DNA from: Semisulcospira habei
Taxonomy: Eukaryota; Mollusca; Gastropoda; Semisulcospiridae
DNA: 64,000 nucleotides
Direction: 5' to 3'
Assembly: GCA_036245525.1 (NCBI GenBank)
Contig: BTPG01000003.1
Coordinates: forward strand, 160,697,260 to 160,761,259
The notes beneath the pieces are model-generated. The model saw nothing but the letters and a program-made list of their open reading frames with translations, was not told the DNA's origin and ran no database searches. The position numbers and the translations under genes are program-made. This document shows, in pieces, positions 21,208-32,535 of the stretch; the stretch's first letter is position 1; each line of letters starts with the position of its first letter.

Positions 21208-21420
21208 TTAACCCTTTCAGTGCTGATAAAAGTTGAACACCACCCAACTGCAAGAGGCATAGATCCCCATGAGCCCCCGCAGTTGCGGGGGCTCATGAGG
21301 ATCTATGCCTCTTGCTGAATTAACTTTGAATCCATGTTCCTGGGACTCTAGGCGTTTTTGATGTTGAATTAATGAAGATTGCAGAACACCGTCTGCGTCA
21401 GCTGGCACTGAACAGGCAAA
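21208..21420. mobile_element. TTAA foldback MITE, family 2
   Basis: Left end TTAACCCTTTCAGTGCTGA. Hairpin core at 21248-21314 with arms CAAGAGGCATAGATCCCCAT and complement, tip CCGCAGTTGCGG. The right end is degraded. Relatives are at 43680-43776, 46983-47110, 47096-47308, 49384-49588, 51415-51632, 51890-52107, 55090-55300 and 55585-55660. Confidence 0.75.
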
Positions 21421-21640
21421 CCCATCATACTGAGGCTAAAAGCTTCAAATGTGTACACCGCCATATGCAAGCTACATTATAGTACTTACAGATATGGATA
21501 TAGACCAATGGCTTTAGTTCAAGGGTGGTGCCAGAATAGCTTGGCGCATAGAGGCGCCAAGCTATTCTGGCACTACCCTTGAACTATTTTAGTCAAACTT
21601 ATTTCACACACTGGTGTATTCCGAATGATAAAAGACAAAC
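21419..21640. mobile_element. TTAA-type foldback MITE, family 1 (degraded ends)
   Basis: Starts CCCATCATACTGAGGC; palindrome 21516-21590 with CCAGAATAGCTTGGCGC arms; ends TTCCGAATGATAAAAG. It matches 41817-42038 closely, but the terminal TTAA sites are mutated. Confidence 0.75.
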
Positions 21641-21903
21641 AATATGGTAACCTACCAGTGGCATGATGCAAGTTTACTACCGCTACTCATAATGCTTGTG
21701 TTGTTTATAAGAATAAGACATGCATTACATTTTATGCTTGTTTTAAGCATGTCTGATATATTTTACAGTCTCTCATTGATGCTTTTGTAAATTGTACGCT
21801 CAAAATCAGATGTTTGTCAGCTCATTGATCACGTTTTTCTGAAGCATGTAATACATGCATAAGTTTGGGTAGAGTAAAAAAAAACACTTTTATTTTCAAA
21901 CAG

Positions 21904-22535
21904 GCCCCTCTGCCCAAGGTTGAGAAGCGTGGAGAGATTGGACCCTGTGACAGGCACTTGGACCAAGTGTGCCGACCTTCCCATGCTGAGCTCAGGGGCT
22001 GTGGCCTTCAATCTCCATGGACATTTGTTTTGTGCAGCCTTTGAACCCATCAATCTAGGTAACAATCACAGAGCAGCTGCAGCTGCTGGTTCAGAAACTG
22101 GCATCTTTGAGTATAACATAATCAATGACAATTGGGTGGATGCTAAGGAGAACTTTTCTGAGGAAGTACTGGATAGTATAGACAACTGTCTTCAAGCTTC
22201 TGGGGATATTGCCGTGTGCAACAGGACTAAGACCATTTACACAGTGTCCAGCGATGAAGTGACATGCATTTCCTTTACACTCAGGGAAGGGAGTGTGTTC
22301 TGTACTCAAAGGAGACTGCTCCCACGTCCCCACACTTTTTTCTCACCTGGCTACTGCTATCACTCGTGTGTGATTCTGGATGAGCACCTGTACGTTGTGG
22401 GAGGAGACGAGAGGACAAGGGGAGCAGAGAATGTGCCAACTGATCTCGTCATCATGTTCAACCCAGAGACCAACACCTGGGAGCGGAAAGCAAATCTTTC
22501 AGAACCTCGAGCAAAACTTGATGTTGTTGCATTAG
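21904..22535 (+). CDS. Kelch-like protein, fourth visible exon (central Kelch repeats)
   Basis: Acceptor cag at 21901-21903, donor GTATGT at 22536; 632 nt. It encodes SVERLDPVTGTWTKCADLP (Kelch blade), a longer divergent blade with EYNIINDNWVDAKENF, then CVILDEHLYVVGGDER and VIMFNPETNTWERKANLSEP. Conserved Gly-Gly and spaced Tyr/Trp residues mark the blades. Read-through of the donor would add unrelated residues, so the splice is preferred. It ends with one G of a Gly codon. Confidence 0.92.
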
Positions 22536-23601
22536 GTATGTTCTGTAATCTTTTCAACTTCTTATTAACTGTTTGCAGAAATTGTGCACACACTGACAGT
22601 TCCGGGGTAGCAGCAAATGAGTTTAGCATCTCTCTAGTACCCCCGTTTGATTATGACATTTTGTATTTGCAGATGTGCTCAGTCAGGGGTATTGTCAAAC
22701 TTGCCAAGGCAATCACCTGTTTATTTGGTCCCGTGGTCTTCTTGTGGTTACTTTTAAAATGAGCCTGTGTAAGGAGACCACCTGTTTACAGCGACCGCTT
22801 CTTCAGATTTCCTTGGGTGGTTGCCTCACACAGGCTTGGCTGTAGTAAAAGATTGACTGAACATCTTTCCAGTGCCCCCTGTGTTTATGACAATACATGA
22901 TTTGCAGAAGAAGTGCTGACCATGATGGTTTAGAGATAGCAACTACAATGTAATTAGCTTAGCATCTTTCTTTGTGTGCTATATGACAATGACCTACTAG
23001 CCATTAAATTTCAAGGGTAGCAGCATATTAGCATGACATCTTTCTTCTGCTTGGTATGTTAATGGAAAATTTTCCGTATTTCATGGATGAATTTTGCCAG
23101 GGACAGAAAAATGGAAGGCCTTCCATCACCAGGATGGACACAAATTTGGAGAAAAAAGCCTCCAGTCAGAGAGAAATCAAACCCCACCCACTTCCTTTGT
23201 GTACAGCTACAATTACACTGAGCATCTGTGTGTGTGTTCTGATTACTCTTGTTGGTGTACGCTTGCAGCTTTGCAATTGGTACTGATGTACTTGTCCTGG
23301 CCGTGGCAAAATGTACATGACAGATTGTAGAGCCCCCATGGCAGATTTTTTCATGCTGTCCATCCGGATGACGGACATTTTAAATGCTAGCACAAAGCCT
23401 GCATTTTCTCTTTCTAGAGCCAAATGACCTGTAGTTATATTCTAAAGTAATCTGTCACACACTGTGAACAGATGTATGTGGGTCTGTTATTTTGGACCGT
23501 ACAGCCAAAGGCCATGAGGTAAAAGATCACAGACCAACACACGGTTTCATGTCACTTGACTTGGTGTCCAAGGGCTTTTCTGCATATGACTTGCACTCAC
23601 A
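22536..23601. other. Kelch intron 4, 5' part, nothing recognised
   Basis: About 1.07 kb of unique-looking AT-rich sequence before DIRS copy D. ORFs here are short and lack similarity recognisable by eye. Confidence 0.45.
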
Positions 23602-23916
23602 TGTGTTTCCTCAAAATACATTACCGATGGCATTGCTATATAGAATATACCCCTTAACTTACCCGATTTCAGCCTAAGACCCTTTGTGTGTACCTACACG
23701 ACAAGGGCCGTAACTCAGAGAGTTGTATCCAAGTGACCAAGTGATTTCCCCTCCCTCCATCGGTCACAAAGAGCGGTGCATTCCCGCCAGACTTACCCTT
23801 AGCTTCACCGTGAACAGTTCACCGGCTTCAGCCTCTCCGTTTGGATTAATTCTTCGGCTATACTTCGTCTCAGGTTTCGCTAGTGGCTAAGAAGATGCGA
23901 GGTAAGGCCTCGGGTT

Positions 23917-24330
23917 TTGCCTACGAGTAAAGGAGCCTTTGTTTACAAGGAGAGTCGGCATATCCCGTGGAATTTGTCAAAATTTTCGTTCAGACTGGGC
24001 TTAGCCCTCGGACTGTCGGGTAAGTTCTGTTCTCGGTGCCTTTTGTTCTGGCCCCGGGCGGTTGCTTTCATGGCTTTTGCTTTGTGTTGCAGTACGCAGC
24101 TTCGCACAGGCGGGACATGTAAAGGGTTCCAGTGGCCTATGGACTCGCATATGCTGTGTCTTCCCTGTTCCGGATGCTCCTTGGCCTGTACCTGCGCTCA
24201 GTGCGCTACGTGGAAGGAGCAGAAGTGGGCCCAGCTGTGGGAGTTTTTCGGCGCGGCCGCCCAAGGGCTAACGATGCTACCACACCGTTGGACAGTGACA
24301 GGTCAGTGCGTAACATTAAAGCACCTTTAG
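23917..24330 (+). pseudogene. Gag-like zinc-ribbon protein of DIRS D (fragment)
   Basis: Reads TCKGFQWPMDSHMLCLPCSG, then CSLACTCAQCATWKEQKWAQ LWEFF. One ribbon CxxC position is altered (TRCG became GTCKG). The linker downstream (24399-24540) carries a two-fold repeat (TCTCGCAT ... CGCAAG ... GAGAG). The frame later meets KRKASVDAL at 24760, where the 24789-33461 insert begins. Confidence 0.65.
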
Positions 24331-25302
24331 CCCTCACACTGCCCACATCTCAGTGCTGTCGAGCGACCTCGGAGATTGTGGGGCCCGCTTCCTGCCGGAC
24401 ACAGTCCCATTAGCCCTCTCATAGCGATGGCCGGGAGAGTCAACACCGTCTCGCATCGCACTTCGCAAGGGGTGACTGAGAGATCTTTGCCAGTCTCGCA
24501 TGGTTCTCCGCAAGCGGCGACCGAGAGATAGAGCACTCGAAAGACACATGTACTCTTGCGCTAGCTTCCACTAGAAGCTGTCCGTCAGCCACCCCCAGCG
24601 CGTGCAGGCCTCCTAATATGAAGGTATGCTCAGACAGTCGCCGCTACGGGAGGAGCCCTTCACCTCGGCGTCAGTCTCCTTCTCCCGGTGCAGCCAGGGC
24701 TCCCGGCCCGACCAGCGATCCTCGGTGCCCCACTCTTCGCAGCCATCCCTTCACCACCGCTCAAGAGGAAGGCCTCGGTTGACGCCCTTCCCGCCATGAG
24801 ATGGCCATAGTCACCTGCTCGGCTGTCACACCAGAGAGGAAGGTTCATGACCACACGGAATTGTTGGATTTTTCTGTTCGATTTGAATGATTTGATTTTC
24901 TCTTTCGCACGACAAACAATAGACAAAGACGTACACAAACCAACTCACTACTCAGTCAATTCATACATGCACCTTGCACCTGTAATACATGCACACACTT
25001 AAACATTCACACAAAGTCCAGAGCACTAATCATATCTCATACGCTCATTGTTCCACTGCAATGTTTCATCTCATTTTCTGCTTTAAACTGTGGACTGTTT
25101 AACAGTCTAATTACTTCCGACCATGAATTAAACATGAATATATCATCGCTGCTCGTTGAACCTTGCCACTTGTTGAATGAGCAGACTGTCTCTCACGGTG
25201 GCCTGTTTCATTTCTCCTGCACAGCGATTGAACGTGCCTGGAACACCTGAGGCAATTCTCCTTCGCACCTGGATCAATTCTCCTGTACACGTAGGTTGAC
25301 TC

Positions 25303-25445
25303 ACATCATACCTGGAGTGCACCTATCCAACATCCCACCTGGAGTGCATCTATCCAACATCCCATCTGGAGTGCATCTATCCAACATCCCACCTGGAGTG
25401 CATCTATCCAACATCCGACCAGGAGTGCATCTATCCAACATATAA
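25303..25445 (-). repeat. 27-bp minisatellite, about five to six units
   Basis: CACCTGGAGTGCATCTATCC and AACATCC repeat in tandem with rare substitutions. A - strand frame gives repeated MLDRCTPGG, an artefact of the repeat. Confidence 0.9.
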
Positions 25446-26729
25446 AATTGTATCTCCCAATTAGAAATCCGCCATTTGTTTTGATCGTTGCTTCCGCCCG
25501 AATGACGACACTTTGTAGCGATAACGACCGCCAACGGCTCCCAGACATTGTCGATCATTCCGACATCGAATAAAATAGCATATAACAATCATTTTGAAAT
25601 GTCATGCACACAGACGAATAAGACATATTTTTGTTTCCTCAAAAACATTACCGATGTCATTACTATATGGAACAACCTATAGCTAGCGTAATTTTAGCCC
25701 AAAAACTTATGATGTGTACCTTTAGGGCCAGGGGAGGCCACCAGGGGTGCCATGACCTGGTACCCGGGTAGCCTCCCTTCCCACCCGTTACGGGTAACAG
25801 CCCGAGCAGCCAAGCTACACCAGTTCTTTCCTTTAGCTTGCAGCGTATAGACGTGTTTGCTTAGCCCTCTGCTGTGCTTCTACGGATGTGTATGGTTCAG
25901 CTGTACTTGAATATCTTCGTCATGGAATTCGTTCCCGGCCTGTGCTTTCGCCTTGCCTTGGAACTTTCTGGCCTTGTGTGTACCGACGGCTGTGTATGGT
26001 TCAAGAGTTTTGGACTTTCGTCAGTGAATTTCGTTCCCGGCCGGTGCTTCGCCTTGCCTTGGAACTTTTGGCCTTGTGTGTGCCGACGGCTGTGTATGGT
26101 TCAGAGTACTTGGACTGTCGTCGGTGGACCTCGTTCCTGGCCTGTGCCTTGCCTTGGAACTTTTCTGTCCGTGTTGTAGCGTAGGGTCGTGTTCTTAGAC
26201 CTCTACTGTGCTACCTACGGCTGTGTTGGTTCTTGGGGCCCTTGGACTTCGTTAGCGTGGCTTCGTTCCCGGCCTGCGTGTCGCCTTCTGTGACCTTTAG
26301 TAGTGAGTGTCACGGGTGCTTCTTGTGTCGCTGCCGGAAGATAGGTCCCTGGGCCGTGGGGCCGGCCTTCGTCCTTCGTGGGAGCGCTGTCCTGCACCGG
26401 TTCCGGCTTGAGAGTTCGCGGCTTCGCCGGTTGGACGGCCGGGACCTTCGTCGCGGACCCAGCCTTCCTCTTCCTGGATGCTTCTGGGCCTCTGCCGCGT
26501 GGGCGTTTCTTCTTCTTCTTCGTCTACAGGTGCTACCTTCCCCTGTCCCTTGTGAGATGTCCAGGTAAGGTCTCGATGTTTGCCAGCGCCGCGCTCTGGC
26601 GGCGTGCGCCGGCATTCTTTGCTATATCGTTGCTTGTTATTAGGAAAGCGATATTGCTCAGAACAGGATAGTGGGGAAGGGTGGAAGTGTGCGCGGTTCT
26701 TGAGGGACCGCTGTGAGATGTCCTTAGTC

Positions 26730-26760
26730 GCCTGCTCGGCGTTAAACCCAAATAACTACC
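26730..26760 (+). repeat. Short LINE/SINE-like 3' tail motif in DIRS A leader
   Basis: TCGCCTGCTCGGCGTTAAAC resembles the GGCGTTAAACCCC end of the 24789-33461 insert (33430). It may mark a small retroposed fragment; boundaries are not visible. Confidence 0.3.
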
Positions 26761-26862
26761 TAGCTAGTTTCAGGGAACGTGGCCTTCTACTAGGACCAGT
26801 CGCTTCGTTGTTTCACTCTATGTTGCAGTGCTCAAGCCCGCTTCTGCACACCATGTGGCGAC

Positions 26863-27417
26863 TTGCAGTGGCCGAGTTACAAGCATGCGATCTACCTCCC
26901 CGGCGCTGGCTACGCTTCGGGACCCTCCCGTGATGTCTGCGCTCTGGGTAGAGGACCTTGGGACACCCAGCTGCGGAGCCTACAGCGTGACAGTCCGCCC
27001 GCCTCCGCAAGCATGCTTCGGCCCTGGATTCAGCAGGAACACACTTCGCTGCCGGTGGGGGACGGCATACAAGGCTCCCCCCTTGCCACCCACTCTCTCG
27101 AGTCAGGTCCGCAGCGAGTCCGCTCGCCCCGCTCTGCGGAAAACAAACCCCAACACTCTACATTGGGAGACGCCTTGATCCCCCCTTGCGCACCAGCTCG
27201 CTCGAGCCAGGTCCGCAACGAGTCCGCTCGCCCCGCTCTGCGGAAAACAAACCCTACACTCTACTTTGGGGGACGCCTTGATCCCCCCTTGCGCACCAGC
27301 TCGCTCGAGCCAGGTCCGCAGCGAGCTAGCTCGCTGCGCCTTGCGGAACCCAAGCCTCACAATTCCTCCGGCAGAACTGAACACCTCGTCTCTCCGACAC
27401 TGGAAGAAGATAGATAA
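26863..27417 (+). pseudogene. Gag-like region of DIRS A with tandem repeats (27090-27350)
   Basis: The zinc ribbon is decayed (only scattered Cys and His at 26827-26900). Then about 2.5 units of roughly 105 bp encode SSQVRNESARPALRKTNP and DALIPPCAPARS. The repeated linker occupies the same place as the repeats in C and E, but with different sequence. Confidence 0.6.
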
Positions 27418-27974
27418 GAGACAAGAGAAGCCTCGGCTTCTGCGTACGACCCTCGACATGCAACTACGGGTTCGCGACCGCCTGGACTCAGCTCCTCGCC
27501 CCTCGCCTGCGTACACCCCCTCGGACTTCGGCGTCCTACACCGGACCCGCAGCCCGGCGTCTTCAGTTCTCGCCTCCCCTTCGCTCGCTGCTTCAGCTTC
27601 GCAGACGTCTCGCCCTCCTCCTCGGTCTTCCCTTCGGGCATCGCTGGTTCTCCTTCAAGTCGCCGCCCCCTCCGGTCGATTTCCTCCTGGGTCGTCCGTG
27701 CTGCTCGCCCTCCGGCCTCCTCTTTCTCCTCTCCTTCCCCTGCACCCTTTCCCCTCCCTCCCCGCTCCCCTCCCCTTCGCGCCGTCGGACACGTGCTCCG
27801 CCCGCCTTCGTACGGACGCTCCATTCGTCGGTCTCGCCGCCCGCGCCTTCTCTGCCGCTCGCCCTGTCTGACGGCGGCTTCCGCCTCTCCAGCTCCTGGT
27901 GCGTCGGCCTCATGCTCCGCCTGTCGATGTGGATGGCAGCCTTCGGCTCGCTCCGGCGGATTCCGACTCGGCTC

Positions 27975-28830
27975 TGTTACGTGGTGGAATTTTAGTCGAA
28001 GTATGATAAACACACCAGACACACACACGTAGAGTTCTTTAAAGTAAACCTCGTTCAGCTGCAATCCATCACACGTGGCTTAAGGATGTAGACAATACTG
28101 GAGTAACAGTTCCAACAATATTTAATTCAGCGATGCGATATCCACACAGTAATGCACTCTCAAATGCACAAACTACTGAATACAAAGTCTCTTTCGCTAT
28201 GTCCACACTACGATTCAAAGTTTCTCATACACAGCGTCTCTCTCAATAAACTGCGTATCTCTACAACTGACAAAGCAAGACAATGTACTAACGGGCTTTC
28301 CCAGCGCCCTCCTTATATACACTATCAAAATCTAGAATCTTCTACGGAAATCATGAACTCAAATAACCAGAACAAAACACGCAGCCGAAGCTCATTAACA
28401 TAAACTTTCCAGAAACAATATATCAGGCTACAAAAACACGGCTGCTCACTTCAGCTCTAAATTCTAGCGTATAATAAAGACACATAAAAGTATGGTATCC
28501 CTATCTATGATAGCTCAAAAAGGTACGAGAACATTCAGCAAACGAAATAAAGGCTGCTCGATACACGCGCACAGGAAAACAAAAAGTAGCGAAAAATGTT
28601 GCGATGTCAACTAACCGACGTGACACTTACGAGGCCACCAGACAGTGCGACCTGTCTACAACGTTCCGGACTAAACTTAACAAAACGAAAACGGCTCTAC
28701 TCACGAACAAAAGAAAATCTTACTAAAAAGGTACGAAATCATAACCGTGATATCTCAAATAAACAACATATCGTTAACTACGAATAACACATGTACGCTC
28801 TCACAGGAAAACACAACCACAATCGTAACA
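27975..28830 (-). mobile_element. Solo LTR (856 bp) in DIRS A
   Basis: Begins TGTTACG and ends CGTAACA, flanked by the 5-bp duplication GGCTC (27970-27974, 28831-28835). It is AT-rich within GC-rich Gag sequence. On the - strand there is a TATATAAGG box (28323-28315) and a GAATTAAAT polyadenylation-like motif further on, suggesting that orientation. The TG...CA ends and 5-bp duplication are typical of Gypsy or BEL-type LTR elements. No internal region remains. Confidence 0.8.
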
Positions 28831-28891
28831 GGCTCCCTCCTTCCGTTCGACCTCCACACGCTCTCTTCTACGCCTTGACCCTGCGTCCAGG

Positions 28892-29478
28892 ATGGCCGGG
28901 ATGGAGACCCTTCTCTCGCTCGACGCGCCGCGCCTCTGCTGTCTCGCGTCTTCCTCGAGCCCGGACGCCTTCCCCGTCGCCCGCTTGGACGTTGCTCTCC
29001 CCCCTAGACGTTTTGTCTCTGCCACGCCCCGAGGTTCACGTCACCTTCTCCGCCTCTGCGACAGGATTCAGGCTCCGACGCAGGTTCTTCGTCACCGTCA
29101 CTCGCCGGTCGGTGGATTGGACATCGCCTTTCCGCGCAGCTGGATGCCGGACATGCACAGGCCTTGCTTCTGCCCTCTCCGCAGTGGTTCCTGCCGATCA
29201 GCAGCAGCTGGTGGATTCGTGCCTCGCGCTGTGGCTTCCTCCCTGTCGGTTTCGGACGGTCTTCCCCTCCGCGACGCTCTCGCTTGTGCTGGATCCCTCG
29301 ACTTGGTCAAGCAAGTGCTCGTCTACCTGGAGCTGGCTCTTCTCCTTCGCGCCGCTGTTCGGCCCCCCCCCCCCCCCCTTGCGCTGGCTGTGGAGAGGAA
29401 GTCCTGCCTTCCGAGCGGCGTGCCAACGCTTAGGTCTTCGATGCTCCGATCTCCTGTGCTCGTCGTGCGCCCCTACCA
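28892..29478 (+). pseudogene. Gag-like region of DIRS A, between the solo LTR and the 5S sequence
   Basis: GC-rich, frame-shifted. SLDLVKQVLVYLELALL aligns with LDLATQAVVRSVEEF of copy D, and the sequence continues to about 29470 before the 5S sequence. Confidence 0.5.
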
Positions 29479-29598
29479 GCCAACGGCCATACCACGTTGA
29501 ATACACCGGTTCTCGTCTGATCTCCGAAGTTAATCTACATCGGGCTCGGTTAGTACTTGGATGGGTGACCGCCTGGGAACACCAAGTGCTGTTGGCAT
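29479..29598 (+). rRNA. 5S ribosomal RNA sequence (120 nt) inserted in DIRS A Gag, probable pseudogene
   Basis: The sequence carries the animal 5S signature: GCCAACGGCCATACCACGTT at the 5' end, ACACCGGTTCTCGTCTGATC, GGTTAGTACTTGGATGGGTG and ACCGCCTGGGAACACC, ending GTGCTGTTGGCAT. Helix I pairs (GCCAAC with GTTGGC). The internal promoter A box (AGTTAATCTACATCGGGC) and C box (TTGGATGGGTGACC) are recognisable with some changes. No T run follows, so Pol III termination would not occur here; I call it a pseudogene. Downstream sequence (CAGCTGTGACAGGCTCCGC) resumes homology to element C, so the 5S is an insertion. Confidence 0.9.
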
Positions 29599-30110
29599 CC
29601 CGCCGGACCTGCAGACACAGCTGTGACAGGCTCCGCTTGGCTTCACTCCTTCAGTCCTGGCAGTTGGTGAAGGACGCGTTGAGATTCTTAGTCGGCCCGC
29701 TTCACCTCCTCCCGCTTCCAGCCACCTGGATTGCCGGACCAGACCATCACCCGCCCTACCGGCTTCCTTGGAGACTGCTTGAGCCTTCGCGCCGAGGTTC
29801 CTCCCATGGGCTTCACTGTCAGCCGGGATCTAGCGGACGCCTCCACTCTCGTTCCAGTGCCTCCGGTTCCAGACGCTTCTGCGCTTAGCTTCGACGCTGA
29901 CCTTACCGTTCCGCCGTCGCCGCAGCCTCCGCTGGGTCTTCGCCCGTCTCTTGGTCGGCAAGCGGACTTCGGCGAGCCCTCCTCAAACTTCCCGACAATC
30001 TGCTTCGGCGCCTCCGGTCGGCACCCTCCCGGGAACAGCAACGAGACGCCTTCTGGACTCCTCGACACCCGCGGCTTCGTAGTCTTAGACAACTCGGACC
30101 TCGCGCCGTC
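29599..30110 (+). pseudogene. Gag-like region of DIRS A, after the 5S sequence
   Basis: SWQLVKDALRFLVGPL aligns with TCQTVKDANKDL of element C and SWQSVKDANSD of E. It runs to LDTRGFVVLDNSDLAPSRRF, where the deletion of RT joins Gag to the end of RT. Confidence 0.6.
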
Positions 30111-31037
30111 CCGCCGCTTCGCACGCCGTAGTTGAAGTTTTTGACGGATCTCGTTGGGTGTGACTCCCAGAACTGAGGATCCAGAAGTGGCGAACCTGGC
30201 TCGTCTTGGTGCACCGCAGGAGACAGTCTCCACCTGACCCTGGTTGCAGCTCTCTGGCCTAGTGAGCACCGCTGTGGATCGCCTTCGCTGGCGCCCTCGA
30301 CCAGGGACATCGAGGCTCCCTTCCGGCCCCTCCCTTGCGCGTTCCACTTCCCCGCCGCTAGACGGTCCCTGCCTGGCTTGCGCCTGGAGTCTCTCTCCTT
30401 CGCCTCCCCCCCGCCCAGTTGTCCCTTATGTCGACGTCAGCCGTTCCGCCTGGGGTGCGCTCCTGCGGCCGACGTGCCACGGCTTCCGGCAGCTGTCCAC
30501 CGGTCCTCGCGGTCAAGCCTTCAACTGGTTGGAGTTACAGGCGATATGGCAGCTCCCCTCCCTTGGAAACCGACTCTCGGACATCAGGATTTGATCGTCG
30601 TTCCGACGAATCCGCTGGGGTGGCCTACGTACAGAAGCAGGACGGGACCTGCTCCCTTTCCTCTGCCTTCTTCTTACCAGCGCCTTCTGTTAGTGCAAGG
30701 ATCGCCGCGTCTCTCCCCGAGCGAGATACTTCACGGCCACCTGCTTGTCCTTGCGGGCTCACCCTCCTGGCACGGTCAGCGTCTCCGCGCCAGTGAGAAG
30801 GAAGATGAAGAGGCGCTTCGCCCGGATGATCTGCGCCACGTGGGAGACCCCCACCCCCCCTCTTCGTTTTTCGCTCTCAGCTCCCCCCTCCTCGTACCAC
30901 CCGTCCCAGAACCCCTAGCCTGGGCGGCCTTGCGCTCCCCCTTCCAAGATAATAGGAATGAAATGAAGGGAAGCTGGGACGGCCCCTGCGCTTCCGCTTA
31001 CACTCCCTCAGTCCTTGTCCCCAAAGTGCTTCGCTAG
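30111..31037 (+). pseudogene. RNase H region of DIRS A
   Basis: VVPYVDVSRSAWGALL carries the first catalytic Asp, and NWLELQAIWQLP matches NWLELRAVCLEL of copy D. Later frames give a GHLLVLAGS stretch, then VPEPLAWA and YTPSVLVPKVL, matching IPDPLAWAVDAL and YPPTVLVPKVL of copy E. Several frameshifts are present. Confidence 0.7.
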
Positions 31038-31279
31038 CACAGGGATGCTACGCGATCCTGTTGCTGGGGGCGCCGTTCTGCTGGACCAGATCCTGCGCCA
31101 CCGACCTTCTGAACCTGGCCACGGGCCCCTCACTCTGGCTTCCAGGTCTGCGCACCTATTCTTTTATCCTTGGAAAATAAAGTTTCATTTCATTTCCCCG
31201 CTCCTCGCACGATGCTCTAGCTACCGCGCCAGGCGCTCTACTTCCGTGCTCTGGGAGACTCCTGCTACACGCTTGGGGA

Positions 31280-32345
31280 TTGGATGGCAAACCCTCGCCG
31301 CTGGAGTTCTCGAGTGAGGCAGTGACAGTTATCGCTTCAGGCCATGGACCCTCGACCCTGCGTGTCTACGAGGGAAGGTGGAGAGTACTGGAAGCTTGGT
31401 GCGACCTCCATCGCCTCTCCACTACCGATCTGACTTCCCCACCGCTGGCTGAGTTCTTCCTGGCTTTTGCCGAACAGCACTTGGCACCGATCACCTCAGG
31501 GGCTACCTCACTATGATCGCCGACGCTTACCGGCACCCGGGCCGAGCGGAACCCGACAGTGTAAGGGCCTCGCTGACCTTATGGCCCTCTTTGGCACACA
31601 GTGACCTGCCCTCCGCTCCCTGATCCCGCGCTGGGATTTACCCTGGATGCTCTTCTGGATGAACGCTTGCGTTTCGAGCCGCTTCCCCTAGCAAGCGTGG
31701 CCGACGCTACATGAAGACTTGCTTCTGCTCACCGTAGCCACAGCCTCCAGAATGAGTGAGCTGCCCGCGCCTTCTGCGCCCCCGCCTGCCTGTAGTGCAG
31801 GTCGGATGACCCCGTGCAGCTACTAACGGACCCGGCCTTCTTGGCCCTGAACCAGTCCCCGCTGACGGCCCCACAGGTGATCACTGTGCGATCACTTATG
31901 CCAATCGACTCCTACGAGGAAGTCGGACATCAGGACCCGGTGAGAGCCTTACGCGTGTACCTACGCCGTACCAAGCCGCTCCGCCAGGGACGCACCCGCC
32001 TCTTTTTGTTTTCTCTGTCCCCAGGTAGACAAGACATCTCAGCCCAGACGATCTTCCTGGCTAGATGGGTGATGCGCTCCGCCTACCAGGACCTCTGCCC
32101 CGACGCTACCAAGCGACTACACTTCCGGGCCCATGAGGTTAGAGCCATGGCTGCTAGCATCACGTTGACCGCTACTGCGCTGTCCGAGACGCGCTGGCTG
32201 CTGTAGGCTGGTGGACCAAGTCGACCTTCACCTGGTTCTACCTACGTAACCTGGTTGGCCAGCGAGACAACCTGGCCCTGGTGGGGGACATCGCAGCGGC
32301 GCAACACTCCCTCCCAGCACCTTCGGTGCCGTTGGTAACCCTTTA
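31280..32345 (+). pseudogene. Tyrosine recombinase of DIRS A
   Basis: N-terminal core-binding part TLRVYEGRWRVLEAWCDLH (31350-31410). First catalytic Arg in ATASRMSEL (31742 onward). Then QDPVRALRVYLRRTKPLRQG and HFRAHEVRAMAASI (HxxR), and after a frameshift WTKSTFTWFYLRNL with the Tyr nucleophile, LALVGDI and stop. All catalytic residues can be seen, but three or more frame breaks and stops (about 31500-31810, 32206) inactivate it. Confidence 0.8.
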
Positions 32346-32439
32346 GCTAAAATTATCGGGAGATGGCGCCGGGGAGGACGGGGCTGGCTGGCTCAGTCAG
32401 GCACTGGGTTATGCGGCACCCTCCTCCTCTTCGCGATTC

Positions 32440-32535
32440 TCCATATAGTAATGACATCGGTAATGTTTTTGAGGAAACAAATTAATTTTTCTCTAAAATG
32501 TATTTTTTCGAAAAATACTTACCGATGTCATTACT
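32440..32535 (+). repeat. DIRS internal complementary region of copy A
   Basis: AGTAATGACATCGGTAATG, TTTTTGAGGAAACAAATTAA, then TTTTTCTCTAAAATG and CTTACCGATGTCATTACT. It reproduces the complements of both actual ends, at base level, across the junction. Confidence 0.93.

Larger units (their letters stand above)
21026..21903. other. Kelch intron 3 (878 bp) with three foldback elements
   Basis: Contains a decayed family 1 foldback (about 21043-21207, with GGCGCCAAGCTATTCTG), a family 2 element and a second family 1 element (listed separately), then AT-rich sequence to the acceptor at 21901-21903. Confidence 0.6.

Noticed and set aside
22091..22629. - strand ORFs within Kelch exon 4
   Set aside because: Antisense shadows of a well-supported exon.
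25301..25588. ORF with repeated MLDRCTPGG peptides
   Set aside because: It is the 27-bp minisatellite read in one frame.
27357..28064. 235-residue - strand ORF
   Set aside because: Glu/Arg/Gly-rich shadow of the + Gag linker; it crosses the LTR junction, so it cannot be an old gene.
29479..29598. A working 5S rRNA gene
   Set aside because: Internal boxes carry changes, no T-run terminator follows, and it lies inside a broken retrotransposon; kept as rRNA-like pseudogene.
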